DNA from: Amphibalanus amphitrite
Taxonomy: Eukaryota > Arthropoda > Thecostraca > Balanomorpha > Balanidae
NCBI RefSeq assembly: GCF_019059575.1
Contig: NW_024881780.1
Span: 248,001 to 312,000, forward strand
Direction of reading: 5' to 3'
Length of the DNA: 64,000 nt
Both the position numbers and the translations under genes were made by a program. Shown here piece by piece: positions 52,872-64,000 of the stretch. The notes beneath the pieces are model-generated. The model was not told the origin of the DNA, made no database searches, and was given only the letters and a program-made list of their open reading frames with translations. The stretch's first letter is position 1; every line of letters starts with the position of its first letter.

Positions 52872-53141
52872 ATGGAGGAGCTGGGCACATACCTGTCGCA
52901 CGGCGGCCCGGCCGGATGCCTGGGATACGGCGAGACCATCTCTCCGCACACCTCCCCGGACTCACGCTGCATCCTCTGTGACTCGTACATCACGAGCGCC
53001 GCCGAGCCGCCCACCGGTGTTGACATCAACGGCTTCCGGCTGCCGAGCACCCAGGAGACTCTGGCAGAGAAGCTGGAGACGGTGGTGCACCCCGGCTGCG
53101 GCACCTCGCTGCACGCAGCCGCTCACCACTGGCAGATGAAG
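52872..53141 (+). CDS. Zinc-finger gene exon 1
   Basis: 90 codons begin MEELGTYLSHGGPAGCLGYG and include CILCDSYITSAAEPP and HPGCGTSLHAAAHHW. The donor is AAG|GTATGG at 53142. The first half of the ZAD-like region. Confidence 0.65.
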
Positions 53142-54774
53142 GTATGGGTCGGTGGCGACAGGGTGCTTTGCCGGATGGTAGCTTACTGGGTTCGTTTGAT
53201 GGTATGTTGTTTTATATTTGTGCGCGGACTTGTATTTCATAATGGTTGCATTTTTGCGAGGCACGTGAGCTTTAAATGATTCATGCCAGTAAGTGATGTG
53301 TGCTTGACAGAGAGCCCTTTATATTTATTCACTGATTTTACACTTGTTTGAAGCCTGTCTGTCTCTTCTGATACAGCCTACGAAGTAACTCAATATGACC
53401 TGTCCTTCACAGTTTATCTGCATGTCGTGCTCCGCCGTGGTGATGACACTGGACTCGTACGAGACCAAGATTCTCGAAATCCGAGAGGAGATAAAGCGCA
53501 AGTTCCTCGACATGATGAAGATCCGGGCTGAAAAGTACGGCCAGTTGCAGGTGAGAATAAAGGTCGATCGAGTCGTTCGATAAGTGTGCAACGTGCAGTC
53601 TGTGTGGAAGTAGGTGTCAAGTTTCTGTCGGAGCACTTAGATAAGAGTCGGTCTTGTAACGCGATAAGAATTGCAGACAAGATGTTGACTCGAGTGGCTA
53701 TAAACTTAAGTTTTTATCAAATGAAGCTGCTGGAGCTTCTGATCGCCCCCACATTTAGTTTTTTTCTGCTTTCGTCAGAAGGTATTAAGAGCGCTAACTT
53801 CTCTAGTAAAAGTTAGGTTAGATTAGGTTAGGTTAATCTCAAAATATTTTCACCATTTGTTTTTGAGAGGAAAGCGTTTTTTGTGTGCTATGAGCTGTCG
53901 CGTTCTAATTTCTTAAGATGTCCTAGATAGTTCGCATCCCGAAATGCGCTGCAAGTCAGTATTTCGATTTCACATTTCGACCTCTGCTCATGCCTGCCAT
54001 GAACATCCCACCCAATCACTGTGGTGCCCACCGTAACCTCGCTCCCGCCGTCGGCAGCCGCCGCCGCCCCCGACCCAGGCGGCCTCTCGTGTGGTACCGC
54101 GAGTGAAACGTGAGCCGGGCGACGACACGGCCGCCGCCGCCACGGATGACCCCAGCGAGCGACTCGAGTGTGAGGTGGAGCTGCACGAGAGCTCTACCGG
54201 CAGCACGGACGGGTCACCCCGCGACGAGCTCACGTGTGGCGTCTGTCACAAGCAGTTCCGCAACAAGTACAACCTGAAGCGACACAGCACCGTGCACGCC
54301 GGCGTGAAACCGTTCAACTGCCAGTTCTGCACGCGTGCCTTCCGCCAGAAGGATCACCTGAAGACACACACCCGGTCGGGCCCCTCGGCGGCGCCGCTGC
54401 AGTGCGCGCCGTGCGGCCTGACGTTCCCGTGCTTCACGCTGTTCTCGGAGCACCGACAGCAGTACCACAGCGAGGCGGGAGACAACGCCTGCAAGCACTG
54501 CGAGTTTGTGTTCACGACAGCCACCGAGCTGCGCCGCCACTGCCGCCAGCAGCACCCGCATCCGGTCAAACAGGAGTTCCGGTGCTCCCTCTGCGGCCGG
54601 GAGTTCCCTAACGGCTTCAACCTGCGCCGCCACCACCTGACCCACTCGGGGGAGAGGCCGTTCGGGTGCGATGTGTGCGGGAAGAGGTTCACGCAGCCGT
54701 CGATTCTGAAGAAGCACTCGAAGGTTCATGAGAAGAAGCTGCCCGGGATGAAGGACCTCATCACCACCATGTGA
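52872..54774 (+). CDS. ZAD-like C2H2 zinc-finger protein, three exons
   Basis: Exons 52872-53141, 53413-53550 and 54058-54774 join in phase 0 throughout to give 374 residues. The N-terminal 136 residues contain CILC (exon 1) and CMSC (exon 2) pairs around a helical LETVVHPGCG region. This resembles the zinc-finger-associated dimerisation domain (ZAD) of arthropod C2H2 proteins. The C-terminal half has six C2H2-type fingers. Proteins of this layout are nuclear DNA-binding factors; the target is unknown. The ATG is the first in frame, but the frame stays open upstream, so an earlier start or exon is possible. An alternative acceptor at 54078 would shorten the third exon by seven residues. Confidence 0.75.
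53413..53550 (+). CDS. Zinc-finger gene exon 2
   Basis: The acceptor is TTCACAG (to 53412), with 46 codons from FICMSC through an amphipathic helix (ETKILEIREEIKRKF) to CAG|GTGAGA. The CxxC followed by a helix completes the ZAD-like module. Confidence 0.75.
54058..54774 (+). CDS. Zinc-finger gene exon 3: six C2H2-type fingers
   Basis: The acceptor is GTCGGCAG (to 54057). Fingers start at residues 196, 224, 252, 281, 312 and 340 of the 374-residue protein. Fingers 1, 5 and 6 are canonical (for example CDVCGKRFTQPSILKKH). Fingers 3 and 4 have H-x4-H. Finger 2 (CQFCTRAFRQKDHLKTH) lacks its last His, with Gly in its place. Linkers HSGERPF and HAGVKPF are TGEKP-like. Stop TGA at 54772-54774. Confidence 0.9.
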   Translation, partial: PPPPPTQAASRVVPRVKREPGDDTAAAATDDPSERLECEVELHESSTGSTDGSPRDELTCGVCHKQFRNKYNLKRHSTVHAGVKPFNCQFCTRAFRQKDHLKTHTRSGPSAAPLQCAPCGLTFPCFTLFSEHRQQYHSEAGDNACKHCEFVFTTATELRRHCRQQHPHPVKQEFRCSLCGREFPNGFNLRRHHLTHSGERPFGCDVCGKRFTQPSILKKHSKVHEKKLPGMKDLITTM

Positions 54775-56280
54775 GCGGGTCATAACGGTGGGCGGCTCGG
54801 CAGGGTTTACAAACGGGCGGCCGCGGCGGTGGCGCCGCCTAGGAACAGGACAGGGAACTGATGTGGAACGCAGGCAGCAAGCGGTGGATGGAGCTTAGTG
54901 GGTCTTTTTCTCGAGCTGCGTCTCTCGGTGTAGGAGGTTGTGGGACATTGTAGTGAATCTTGCGACTCGGGACTCTGAGTCGGAACTGGCGGACCCCGCT
55001 TTGTCGTCTGGTCGTAGTAGAATGCTGGACTGGAGTTTCGAATCGGCGACGCGGGGTGTCGCCCCTGTTTTGAGGCTTCCAGCAGACGAAACTGGGACCT
55101 TGGGCGCAAACTAACGAATCGCGCAAAATTATTTGGTTGGTATATGTGCGGCCAGTAGTTGGTGTCAAGAATTGCTAGCATATTTCATGGCCACGTACCC
55201 TCTTTTCTACCCAAGTACCTTGATGTTTATGGAACTTGTTTGGTGATTTAACATTGAATGCATATTTTTAAATTGTTAAGCACACCTCAGTAACGTACAA
55301 ATATTTGATGATTTGCATTGATAGGACAATATTGGTATGATATTTTTCGGCAACGATAGTGATGCTCGTTTTTGGGCATTCTTTTTCAAAATACCCTCTC
55401 ATGAAATCAATTATTGGCTCTGACCTAACCTAATTATCCGGTGGTCATAGAAGCAATCCAACCAGTGTAGGAGGCGCCAGACTCTGCGTATTGTATATTT
55501 ACGTTTACAGTATTTTTGTTTTTGTTATTTGTTATCAGAGAGGCGTGCCAGTATGTGTGTAAATCCTGTGTCCTCTCACTATCGAACCAGTAGGTGATAT
55601 GCTCAGTTTGTCTTTTTCTCTCGGTGGCAGCTCGGTCGTTTGGAGTGGAGAGAGTCACCATTCGTACCTGTCTGGTAGCCTCTACTGGATCTCCCTACGG
55701 GGTCTCACACTGCCCTCTGGGCATCACTCGTTGCCAAACGGCGAATCTCGCCCCCGCCTGCTGGGGTCGTGGGGCGTTCCGATAGTGGTGCAGGGCTTGC
55801 CGTGTATGTGGATAGGGCAAAGTGCGGTGGTCTGCCTCCAGTAGGGAGAGGATGGCGTCGAGAGCGGTGGCTGAGACCAATCACGCGCCTTCTCAGCGCG
55901 CTGAATGTACAAGCTCTTGTGTGCCCGGTAGCTGTCGTTTCTAAGGGTTCTGAAAGTCTGTCGTGCAAAGGTAAAAGGGCGTAAGTTGCGGAAGAACTTG
56001 GTAGATATTCGACATGTGAGGGATTTTGAGATAATTTTTGTGTGCATTCTTCTAGCCTTTGCACGACAGACATCTTTCGTTGTTTTATGACCGGAATTGT
56101 TGCCGGTGAATACTCCTCATGACCTGCTTTTGCGTTGGCTTTATTTTTAACTTATTATTGTATTTTACAGATGTGTGCGTACGTAAAAAAGGCGTGCGAG
56201 TGAGTGGAGAGAATGTGTAGTTCATTTGTTATTGAGAGCACATAGAAAGAGACAATAAATAGATTATTACAGTGAATATT
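54775..56280 (+). other. 3' UTR of the zinc-finger gene
   Basis: About 1.5 kb without a coherent frame follows the stop and runs to an AATAAA signal at 56254-56259. Confidence 0.5.
56254..56259 (+). terminator. Poly(A) signal AATAAA
   Basis: Canonical hexamer downstream of the zinc-finger gene. It is the best candidate in the 1.5 kb after the stop. Confidence 0.5.
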
Positions 56281-56601
56281 ATTGGTTTTATCGTATGGGC
56301 TCGAAATCTGTTCACGTTTTTCTCACCAGTACTTACCAATTTTGCAACTTCAGCCTGAAGTGTCTACAATGATCAATCGTATCCCTCGCAGTATGGCCCA
56401 AGCTTGTCGGAAACACCGCTGCATTCGGCACTGATACCTTGGTTTCCTTGCTGCATCACCCTGGTGATTATGATGATGGTAATGGTGACACCCGGTACTC
56501 GGCTCGATCACGGACCCTGAGGTTTCGGTGATACTTATGCCAGCAAGACATAACTGATTGGTTTTCTGGCGACGCTTGGTACCGATGCGGTGTACTGAGG
56601 T

Positions 56602-56745
56602 TGTGATTCTCTGTTTCCGTGGTTCTCTAGCTCCCTGACTCCCTGATTCCCGGCTTCCTGGTTCCCGGTTCCCTGGTTCCCCGGACGCCGCCGCGTGGTT
56701 CCCCGGTGCTATGCGGTGTACAGTCTGTCTTGAAAGTACCGCAGC
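56602..56745. repeat. Dispersed repeat with TTCCCGGTTCCCTGG minisatellite, copy 1
   Basis: A GGTTGTGATTCTCTGTTTCC start is followed by about ten-base CCTGGTTCCCGG units and GACGCCGCCGCGTGGTTCCC. GTCTTGAAAGTACCGCAGC lies after the block; in copy 2 (59360-59503) its complement lies before the block. Confidence 0.75.
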
Positions 56746-57009
56746 ATGGCAGGGTGGCGCTGGTGGGCCGGCGCAGCGGAGGGCGGTCAGGTTTGAGGGC
56801 CACTGGATCGCCTGACCCTGGGGGGGGGGGGGAGGGAGGGAGGAGAGGGATGGGCGCGAGTGAGCGGGCTCTCTGTGCTGCCAGTGTGACAGACAAGGCG
56901 CTGTTTTATGAATACCTACTTATACAGAGACACCAGCTAAGCGTAGTAATTCTCGTCCTGACATGAAAGTTTTGATAAATGGAAAGTGATGCTTCCCTTT
57001 CGAGCCTCG

Positions 57010-57562
57010 CCAGACATTTACATGTTACACATGTAATCCGGCTAGAGGGCAGCGGGTGCGGCCTCCGTCGTTTCGCCCAGATTAAGCTAGGGCTTCCAAA
57101 AACTTGTGTGCGTGGTTACGAGACACAGTGACTGGTAACTACTTCTAACATTTCCAGTATTGGCCGCTTTAAGCGTCTACTGATGGAAATGGTCCGTAGG
57201 AACCTGCCTTACAGCCGTTCGGCTTCTGATCGGATATGTGAAATGATCAGGTCGGCCCTGATCATTTGACCTGCTGGGACCTGATGTTTCCAATCACAAA
57301 ATGCCTGGAAACGCGTAGATAATGTGTGCTGACATGCATGGAATCGGCATTTTGGCGTGACATGGTATCGAGAAAGAGGCTACAGGTCAAAGGCAATTGG
57401 GTTCAGGGTCATATTTTTAGGGAAGATATAACATTGATCAATTCGAGGATATTGAAAGTTTTGTCGTGGTCTGTAGGTCGGTCGCTTTTTACCCGAGTTA
57501 TTCGTGAAAAAGCCATGAGGGACGCATCGGTTTGACCTCATCCTGTAAGTGTGAAGGTTAAG
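57010..57562. mobile_element. Decayed TTAA-type MITE
   Basis: The interior resembles 46469-47905 (AAAGAGGCTACAGGTCAAAGG, GTTATTCGTGAAAAAGCCAT) and ends GTGTGAAGGTTAAG. The left end is degraded and the G-run tracts are mostly lost. Confidence 0.6.
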
Positions 57563-58074
57563 AGCTCAGGTCAACCGGTGACCTCTCGAGCATTATTCAG
57601 TGCCGGCGAGCATTATAACTTTTCCTGAGGCTAGGACACTATAACGTAACCTAAGTGACCCGACCTTGAAATATCTAGGTCTGATTCATTCCGCCATCAC
57701 AAGTGTTAAGAAAAGATGTAATATCACTTATCAGGCATGCGTGGAGGGGTGTTGCAGCCCCCCCCCCCCCCCAACGCAGCAGTGTGCAGAGAGCCTGCTT
57801 TGTTAAGCAATAAATCTAGCCAGCTACTTTGAAGCTGAAGATATAAAGAAAAAGGGTTCTGAGTCGCGACGGCGCTGTTCCGACTGCGACTCTTAATCTG
57901 ACTTCGGTCTGCTGATCGGCTCCGACTCCGACTCTGACTCCGGACCAGTGCACTGCCATAAGCTAAACGTATCACTTGCCGGTACGGGGATGGACGCAAC
58001 TCTCCCGGACTGCTTTCCTAGCTAGACTCTGCAACATTTGTTGGTCTGCTAAAATTTTTCAGCAGATCTTATGG
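57563..58074. other. Intergenic sequence
   Basis: It contains a C-run at about 57760-57773 and a GACTCCGACTC run near 57930. No gene is recognised. Confidence 0.4.
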
Positions 58075-58252
<178 letters not shown>

Positions 58253-59359
58253 AGTTTTGATAGATCGTTAAACGAATAAGATAAACACTAGTTATACAGC
58301 CTCGTATGATCTCAACTCTCATCTTGGGCTGAACAGTGAACAGTGAGCACTCAGGAACTGAAAGATTAATATGCCGCTAGCTACCCATAATCTCAGTAAC
58401 CTTCCGCACAAATACGCATAATTCGTGTTTGGTATACGATTATCAAAGTGATCGTATCCTCTAGGTCTGGAAGTAGGCGCTACGAACAATTGCTTGGCCA
58501 TTCGATCGTAAAATGAAAATATTTGCCTGTAACTTTTATTAACAGGAAACAAAGGAGTATAATGTGTTAGTTATTTTGTGTTGTTTTTTATGTAGCAGCC
58601 ATTGGCCGTCTATAGTTTGAATGGTTCGAAACGTTTTTTTTTTTTTCAAGATGATGATTATACTTGTAATAAGATGGAATAAAAGGAAGACGAAAACACC
58701 CAAGTGTATGGTTTGCTTTGGCTTCCTTAAGTTATTAGCAAAAGGTTACCATTCCATCTTACTACAATTGGCTTTCGCTTTAAATAGGTACTATTGTGTT
58801 TCAATTTCAACAAGGGTGGTGAGAATGGGATTTCTTTTTTATCTCGCATAAATAAATCCGAAACAAAATTACTTTATCCTAAGTTACTGGATCAATCGAT
58901 CAGATTTAAACCCATAGTTAATCTGAGATTTTCGACAAAACTACTGCATTGACATTGTTGTGTTGTTATTCACATCATCACTTCAGTTTTATTATACTTA
59001 TTCTGTTCCGTTCCATGATCGTAAATTATTGCTCAATATGCATCATGTTCTGATAACAATGCAAGCAGTCGCGCTCATCTTTTAGATTGGCTACGTCTGT
59101 CTTTTCGTCGAGAATAAAACGGTTCCAAGGGTGAACCGGCCACCGGGGGATTGGCCGGGCCGGTCAAGTTCTCCACTCGTGCTCGCAGACGGCCCGTGCC
59201 CCCGGGCGACAGGCGCCGCAGCGGGGTGGAAAGAGTAAGGGAGAGCGGCACCCCACGCGACCTGCCCGGTCACTCTCTCCTGGCTCACTGCCGTCACGTG
59301 CTCTGGGGCTCTCAAACCACCGAGCTCCCGGCCTTCAGTTCGCCGGGCCGCCGCAGCCC
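58253..59359. other. Intergenic sequence
   Basis: AT-rich to about 59100, then a GC-rich patch at 59140-59350 with no supported gene. Confidence 0.4.
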
Positions 59360-59503
59360 ATGCTGCGGTACTTTCAAGACAGACTGTACTGAGGTTGTGA
59401 TTCTCTGTTTCCGTGGTTCTCTAGCTCACTGACTCCCTGATTCCCGGCTCCCTGGTTCCCGGTTCCCTGGTTCCCCAGACGCCGCCGCGTGGTTCCCTGG
59501 TGC
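59360..59503. repeat. Dispersed repeat with TTCCCGGTTCCCTGG minisatellite, copy 2
   Basis: Near-identical to 56602-56711 in the same orientation, but preceded by the complement (GCTGCGGTACTTTCAAGAC) of what follows in copy 1. Confidence 0.75.
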
Positions 59504-60099
59504 TCACTAGAGCGTGCTGTTTGGCCGCTCACACCATTAGGGTCCTGTGTAATTGGACTGCGGTGAGGACCGCGGCGGTGCCCGTCCTCCCTGGCGTCTC
59601 AGTGGCCAAGCCGGATGTGTTGTGATGTGGCCGAGCGGTGAGACTGTGAGAGAATGGATGAGATGGAGTTGTAGCTGAGACTTGAGAGGGATGTGGGACG
59701 AGAGTTCTTCGGGAAAACGGGGGAGCCTGAGGAGGGACTACTAAACAGACAAAACTTAAACTTTCTTCCATGATTGAGCATATGATACGTCCTTCGCATT
59801 ACAGGATGCAGAGCATTGTATGTTTCCCGAACAATTTGCAAATATCGATAGCCAAGCAAACCGTGCGCACATTGGGGGAGGGCAAGGGGTGGAACCGTTA
59901 ATAATTCTCCGGACTAACGAACTTGAGCGTGGACTGGGTTCATCTGGGGCCAAGGAGCGACAATGGCCTTTGGGATAATGGTCGTTGACCGAAAAGCTGC
60001 AAAATTTGTTGAGGGATGGCTGACTTCTGCAAATGGATGAGTGGGTGACCCTTGACCTGGTCAAGTGTTCAGCTTTCAGCAGGACTAAGCAATAATAAC
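59504..60099. other. Intergenic sequence, nothing recognised
   Basis: No coherent frame, tandem repeat or inverted ends seen. Confidence 0.4.
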
Positions 60100-60745
60100 C
60101 AGTATAGCGCCTTTTGGGGCGACTAACGGAGCGAGCGAGGGGGTGAGTCTTGCACGTGCGAAATTTCGAGGGGGTACCTCCAACTGACTTGTGCACGGCA
60201 CCCTACTGGCCGGTTTCTAGCGATGTGCCAAATTTGAGCACAATCGGCCCAGCCGTTCTCGAGATCTGGGAGCGGCACCCTGCACGTGCGCACGTGCAAA
60301 ATGGGTCCCAACTGACTTGTGCACGGCACCCTACTAACTGGTCCCTAACCGTGTACCAAATTTGAGCGCCATCGGTCCAGCCGTTCTCGAGATCTGGAAA
60401 CGACCCCTGCACGTGCGCACGTGCAGCAGCACCCCAACTCTGGCACATGGATATGCAGTGCCTAGTGGGTGCCTACCTACATGCCAACTTTCAGCGCAAT
60501 CGGCCAAGTAGTTACCGAGATATTGCAACAATTACAAAACTGACACCTCTTCGTTTTGCACGTGGCACGTGCATAAGGGGTCACCTATATGCATCGGGAA
60601 TAGTCCAATACTTGGTAGAAGGAATGAAGCTACCCTACAAAAATTACCGCGTGTAAATCGGTCAAGTGGTTGCTGAGATATAAGCCTCGCAAAAGCGTCC
60701 GCACGGCCGGCCGGCCGGCCGGCCGGCCGCTCATACTCAGAAATT
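60100..60745. mobile_element. Element with CACGTG palindromes and CGGCCG run, copy 2
   Basis: In inverse orientation to 42185-43360, units containing TGCACGTGCGCACGTGCA recur at about 60280 and 60408, each next to GCCGTTCTCGAGATCTGG and TACCAAATTTGAGC. A GGCCGGCCGGCCGGCC run lies at about 60708-60729. Confidence 0.65.
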
Positions 60746-61976
60746 TCCGTTACTGCCGGAACACAGCATTTAAGCTCGCAAATCGCGTTTCGCTTTTCCC
60801 ATTGCAATACATGGCATATTTTCAGCTCCCAACACGCAGGACGTCTCGCTTTTACGCCACGAAATCACGCCGGATCCTGCTCGGAAAACGCGAGCGAAAC
60901 GCAAGCGAAACGCAAGCAAAATCAGTCCGGCGCGATTTGCAAGATGAAAAGTTGAATCTGTTTCAACTTTTCAGCTTCTCTGCTCGCGAAATGCAAGCGT
61001 AATAGCGTCAGTAACCATGGAAACCAAATAAAGCACCTTGGCTTACGGCAATTTTAACTAAATACTGGCGTGGCCTCCCGCTTTCAGCACATTTCATTTG
61101 ATTGACAATTCTATACGTACAACGTATTAAATTGTTTAGTTTTTATATTTCGATGTTTAAAAAAATCTTAAACGTATCTTGTACTGCGGGCAACATAAAA
61201 TGAGGAATCCGTGGAAAATTTTTCAAAAATCTCCCCTTCGTAAAACATAAATTTGATTAGAAAATGGTAACATTTACTTCCGTTCGAAAAATTATATGCC
61301 TGGCGTGTAGAATTCGGGCTGTAGACAAATTTTGACACTGTGGTCCCATTGCTTAGGATGTTCAGCGTTTTCAAGAGTAATTTCATGTATTTCCGTAAAA
61401 CCATAACTAGGTACTTTGTAGACAAAACTTTTCAGAGTGGCAATGCGGGGTAATTTTGCCGGTGCTAGTGGAAAAGCCTTGACGGTGCTCTCAGGATCGC
61501 TATGCTGGAACGGCCGACTTGATAAGCAGTAGCGGCGAAACACCTTCAATTAAGGGGGGGGGGCACTGCCCATCCTTTCCATGCAATACCCATAGGGCTA
61601 ATGTTAAAATGGCAAAATCAAGGGGGGCACGGTGCCCCGGTGCCCCCCATCCCGGTTCCGCAACCTATGTACATAATGATAAGGTCGCTGTACTGAGCTG
61701 GTTGGGTTTATAGCCGTTGGCGGTGGCATTGTGGCACAGTCTGTCTCCTAGGGGCTCATCAAGACACTGCGCAAAGCAGCACGACGACGTTGCTAGGGAT
61801 CTGCTCAAACCAAACTGATAGTCACATCTCCAGCTAGTAAACACTATTAACAACTCGTTTGCAGACATCGGAGGCGTATGAGATGTGAGGATTTGAGACT
61901 GGGTTGAGTAGTTTCTCTGATTGCTAAGACTTTTTTAATTGAAATTAGTCGATTATTTCCTTACTAAAATAAACAG
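60746..61976. other. Intergenic sequence with small repeat fragments
   Basis: A GCGAAACGCAA direct repeat (60890-60920) and a GGGGGGGCACTGCCC fragment near 61552. No gene. Confidence 0.4.
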
Positions 61977-62531
61977 TTAAAGGAAATAGTTCACTTTCAC
62001 GAAATTATTTTTTTGCAACGGATTTATGATTTTTTATGTTCAAAATAATCAGCAAAGAAAATAAAACCTTTTTATAACAAAATATTATTTTCTATATTTT
62101 GATATAGGAAGAACTTTTCAGTTTCTGTAAGGCACACGCGATCCAGTATGAAAAGAGCATGGGTCCCGAAAATTCTTCAGAAACAGATAAATTATCGCAG
62201 CCACCGGCATTTGGGCGATCTGCTCGATCTGATAATGTTCCCCTGAATGTCCTAATTGATCAGTACGAGAATTTCTCTAGAGTTCTCGTAGATAATTTCT
62301 CTACTTTCTGAAGAATTTTCGGGACCCATGCTCTTTTCATACTGGATGGAAATATATGCAAGGCACACATCCTCAACGCAAGACACCTTTTTCGGGACGA
62401 GAAATAGAATATCTTTGCCTAGGGTGATCGTTGGGCTGTAAAAGCTCCTGATTTATGCTCGTCTCAGCCCAAGCTACGGAACTGCTATTCCAGTTCAAAA
62501 CCCATGTTAAAAAGTGAAATATTTCCTTTAA
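61977..62531. mobile_element. TTAA MITE, AAGGAAATAGTTCAC family, copy 2
   Basis: The left end is TTAAAGGAAATAGTTCAC and the right end GTGAAATATTTCCTTTAA. Related to 50559-51081 in inverse orientation. Its right TTAA is shared with the next element. Confidence 0.85.
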
Positions 62532-63560
62532 CCCTCGCCGGACCTATTGGTTTTCTACATACGCGCCGGCCGAGGGGGGTACGACCCCCCCCCCCTCCGC
62601 CGTTTCGCCCCTGGTGGAGCTAGCGCGTCGCGAAAAAAAACGAGCGTGTGCGCCGTTACGAGACACAGAGATTGGTACCCAATTTTAAGGTCCTAGGTCA
62701 ACCAGTGACCTCTGAGGTCAGGTCAAGTGCCCAAGGTACGGTTCAGTTTTTGGTGAAAAACTTCGCAAAAAACGGCCACAGAGCCGCGATTTTGGCAGCA
62801 TCGTGATCGCCTCGATCAGGCGCGTCGAATGATATACTTTTTGTTTGGGTCAGTTCAACTTAGGGTGTTGACCTCAGGCAAGGTCAGGTCAGCACCCCCA
62901 GGTCACGAAGTTGGTCGAAAGAGGTCATGTCGCATGTCATTCGATTCGGAAGGTCTTCCTGAGTCCATTGGTGGCTTTCTTGACTCGCTAGCTCAATTTG
63001 CTCAAGAGTTATTGACGAAAAACTAATATGACCTTGATGACGTCATAAATGACGTCACGCAAGGTCAACATTGCAAAAGTGACGCATCTTACCTTGCAAG
63101 GAGTGCATCAAATCACGATTATGTGTACTTGAGATAGTTGGAGATCGTTCCCGGCGCCAGAATAGCAGTTTTCATTTTTCCCCATTGACTTATAATGGAG
63201 AGGTCATGAAAATGACCTGACCTCATATGACCTCTAGAAAAAAAATCCGAGATATACAAGTTGTGAGACTCATAATGGATACTAGATTCTGCAAGTTTTA
63301 TTTCCCTGTGGCATCTCCTCTGGCAGTGAGGGCGTTGCAAAGTTGCGACATCTGAAGACCGTGCAGAGGTTCACTTATGACGTCATAGGTCAGTGACCTG
63401 ACCTGACCCAAAAATGCGGTTGGTGTCAAAAGATCCGGCTTGAATCAAAGGTCAGGTATTCCAAGTTTCAGCTCTCTATCGCCAGCGTGCTCGGAGCTAT
63501 CGCGAAAAAACCTATGGGGGGCCGCACCCGCCCCCCCCCCCCTCGGCCGGCGAGGGTTAA
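62528..63560. mobile_element. TTAA-type MITE, TTAACCCTCGCCGG family, copy 2
   Basis: The ends TTAACCCTCGCCGG and CCGGCGAGGGTTAA are intact. The interior is near-identical to 37002-38041, including the AGGTCA strings and the TGACGTCATAAATGACGTCA pair. Confidence 0.9.
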
Positions 63561-64000
63561 CGTTTTCTCACCACAAATAAAATGCAAATGTTTGATTTAG
63601 CAGTGTATGCTAAGGAAGCGCATTTTCAGTTGTGCAGGAAAATGCTGAAATAAGACCTGAGTCAAAATCATTCGAAGATAAGTCCGACATCGAGTCAGCC
63701 TAAAAATGCGTAAAGGACACATGTCATTGCTGGCGCTGAAGCTGACTTGCCCGTAACATAAAATCCAGGCCTCAAATTAACACCGGCCAAATTGCTCTAC
63801 CCGTACCCCACCGGCCAAATAACCCTGCTAGAGGGGCAATTAAGCCGCTTTGCAAACCTTTGTAGAACGACAAAATTCAGGCATAAGCAGTTGCTCTATC
63901 ATTTTCAGCTTGCTGTATAAGAAAGTAGAATGAATGCTACACCTGCCAGCCTTGAGAGAGTGCAGAAGTCTGTCGCCAACTTCCCAGCTACAGCGCTTCC
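63561..64000. other. Intergenic sequence, nothing recognised
   Basis: AT-rich; no frame or repeat seen. Confidence 0.4.

Noticed and set aside
53586-53816. 76-codon plus-strand frame in the zinc-finger gene's second intron
   Set aside because: It lies between two well-supported splice sites and shows no domain.

Overview
The window is eukaryotic nuclear DNA: spliced genes with GT-AG introns, intact and decayed non-LTR retrotransposons, and very dense small DNA transposons. The two host genes are a Rab-effector of the synaptotagmin-like / Bitesize type and an N-terminally modified C2H2 zinc-finger protein. Together they suggest an arthropod. A crustacean is my guess from the repeat-rich, GC-rich-exon character; this is inference, and no ribosomal or mitochondrial marker is present to test it.

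The main gene is on the minus strand and fills the left 40 kb. A GC-rich candidate first exon and promoter lies at about 39.7-40.0 kb. Coding exons follow at 34226-34368, 31151-31366, 30463-30590, 30004-30169, 29593-29746, 15294-16110 and 1-8831. All splice phases agree, so the exons join into one frame of 3,483 codons that is still open at the left edge. The first exons encode a Slp homology domain (helix, eight-cysteine zinc finger, helix). The last is a single, almost entirely disordered 8.8-kb exon. The C2 domains expected at the C-terminus would lie beyond position 1.

The second gene is on the plus strand at 52872-54774: three exons, about 374 residues, with a Cys-rich N-terminus and six C2H2-type fingers. 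A poly(A) signal lies at 56254.

Almost everything else is repeats. The 13.5-kb intron 16111-29592 holds a 5'-truncated LINE and a nest of insertions. In that nest a TTAA-type MITE was split by a 7.3-kb Foldback element made of inverted arrays of about 135-bp monomers (9-bp target duplication). The Foldback was split by a hAT element (8-bp duplication), which was split by a hAT MITE (8-bp duplication). From 31.5 to 63.6 kb there are at least seven TTAA-flanked MITEs with G-run/C-run ends and strings of AGGTCA half-sites. The same stretch holds further hAT elements, a 2-kb GGGAAC-motif element and CACGTG-palindrome elements. A degenerate GGGCCCTCAGAG minisatellite recurs inside several unrelated transposons. 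Short open frames within these repeats are not treated as genes.
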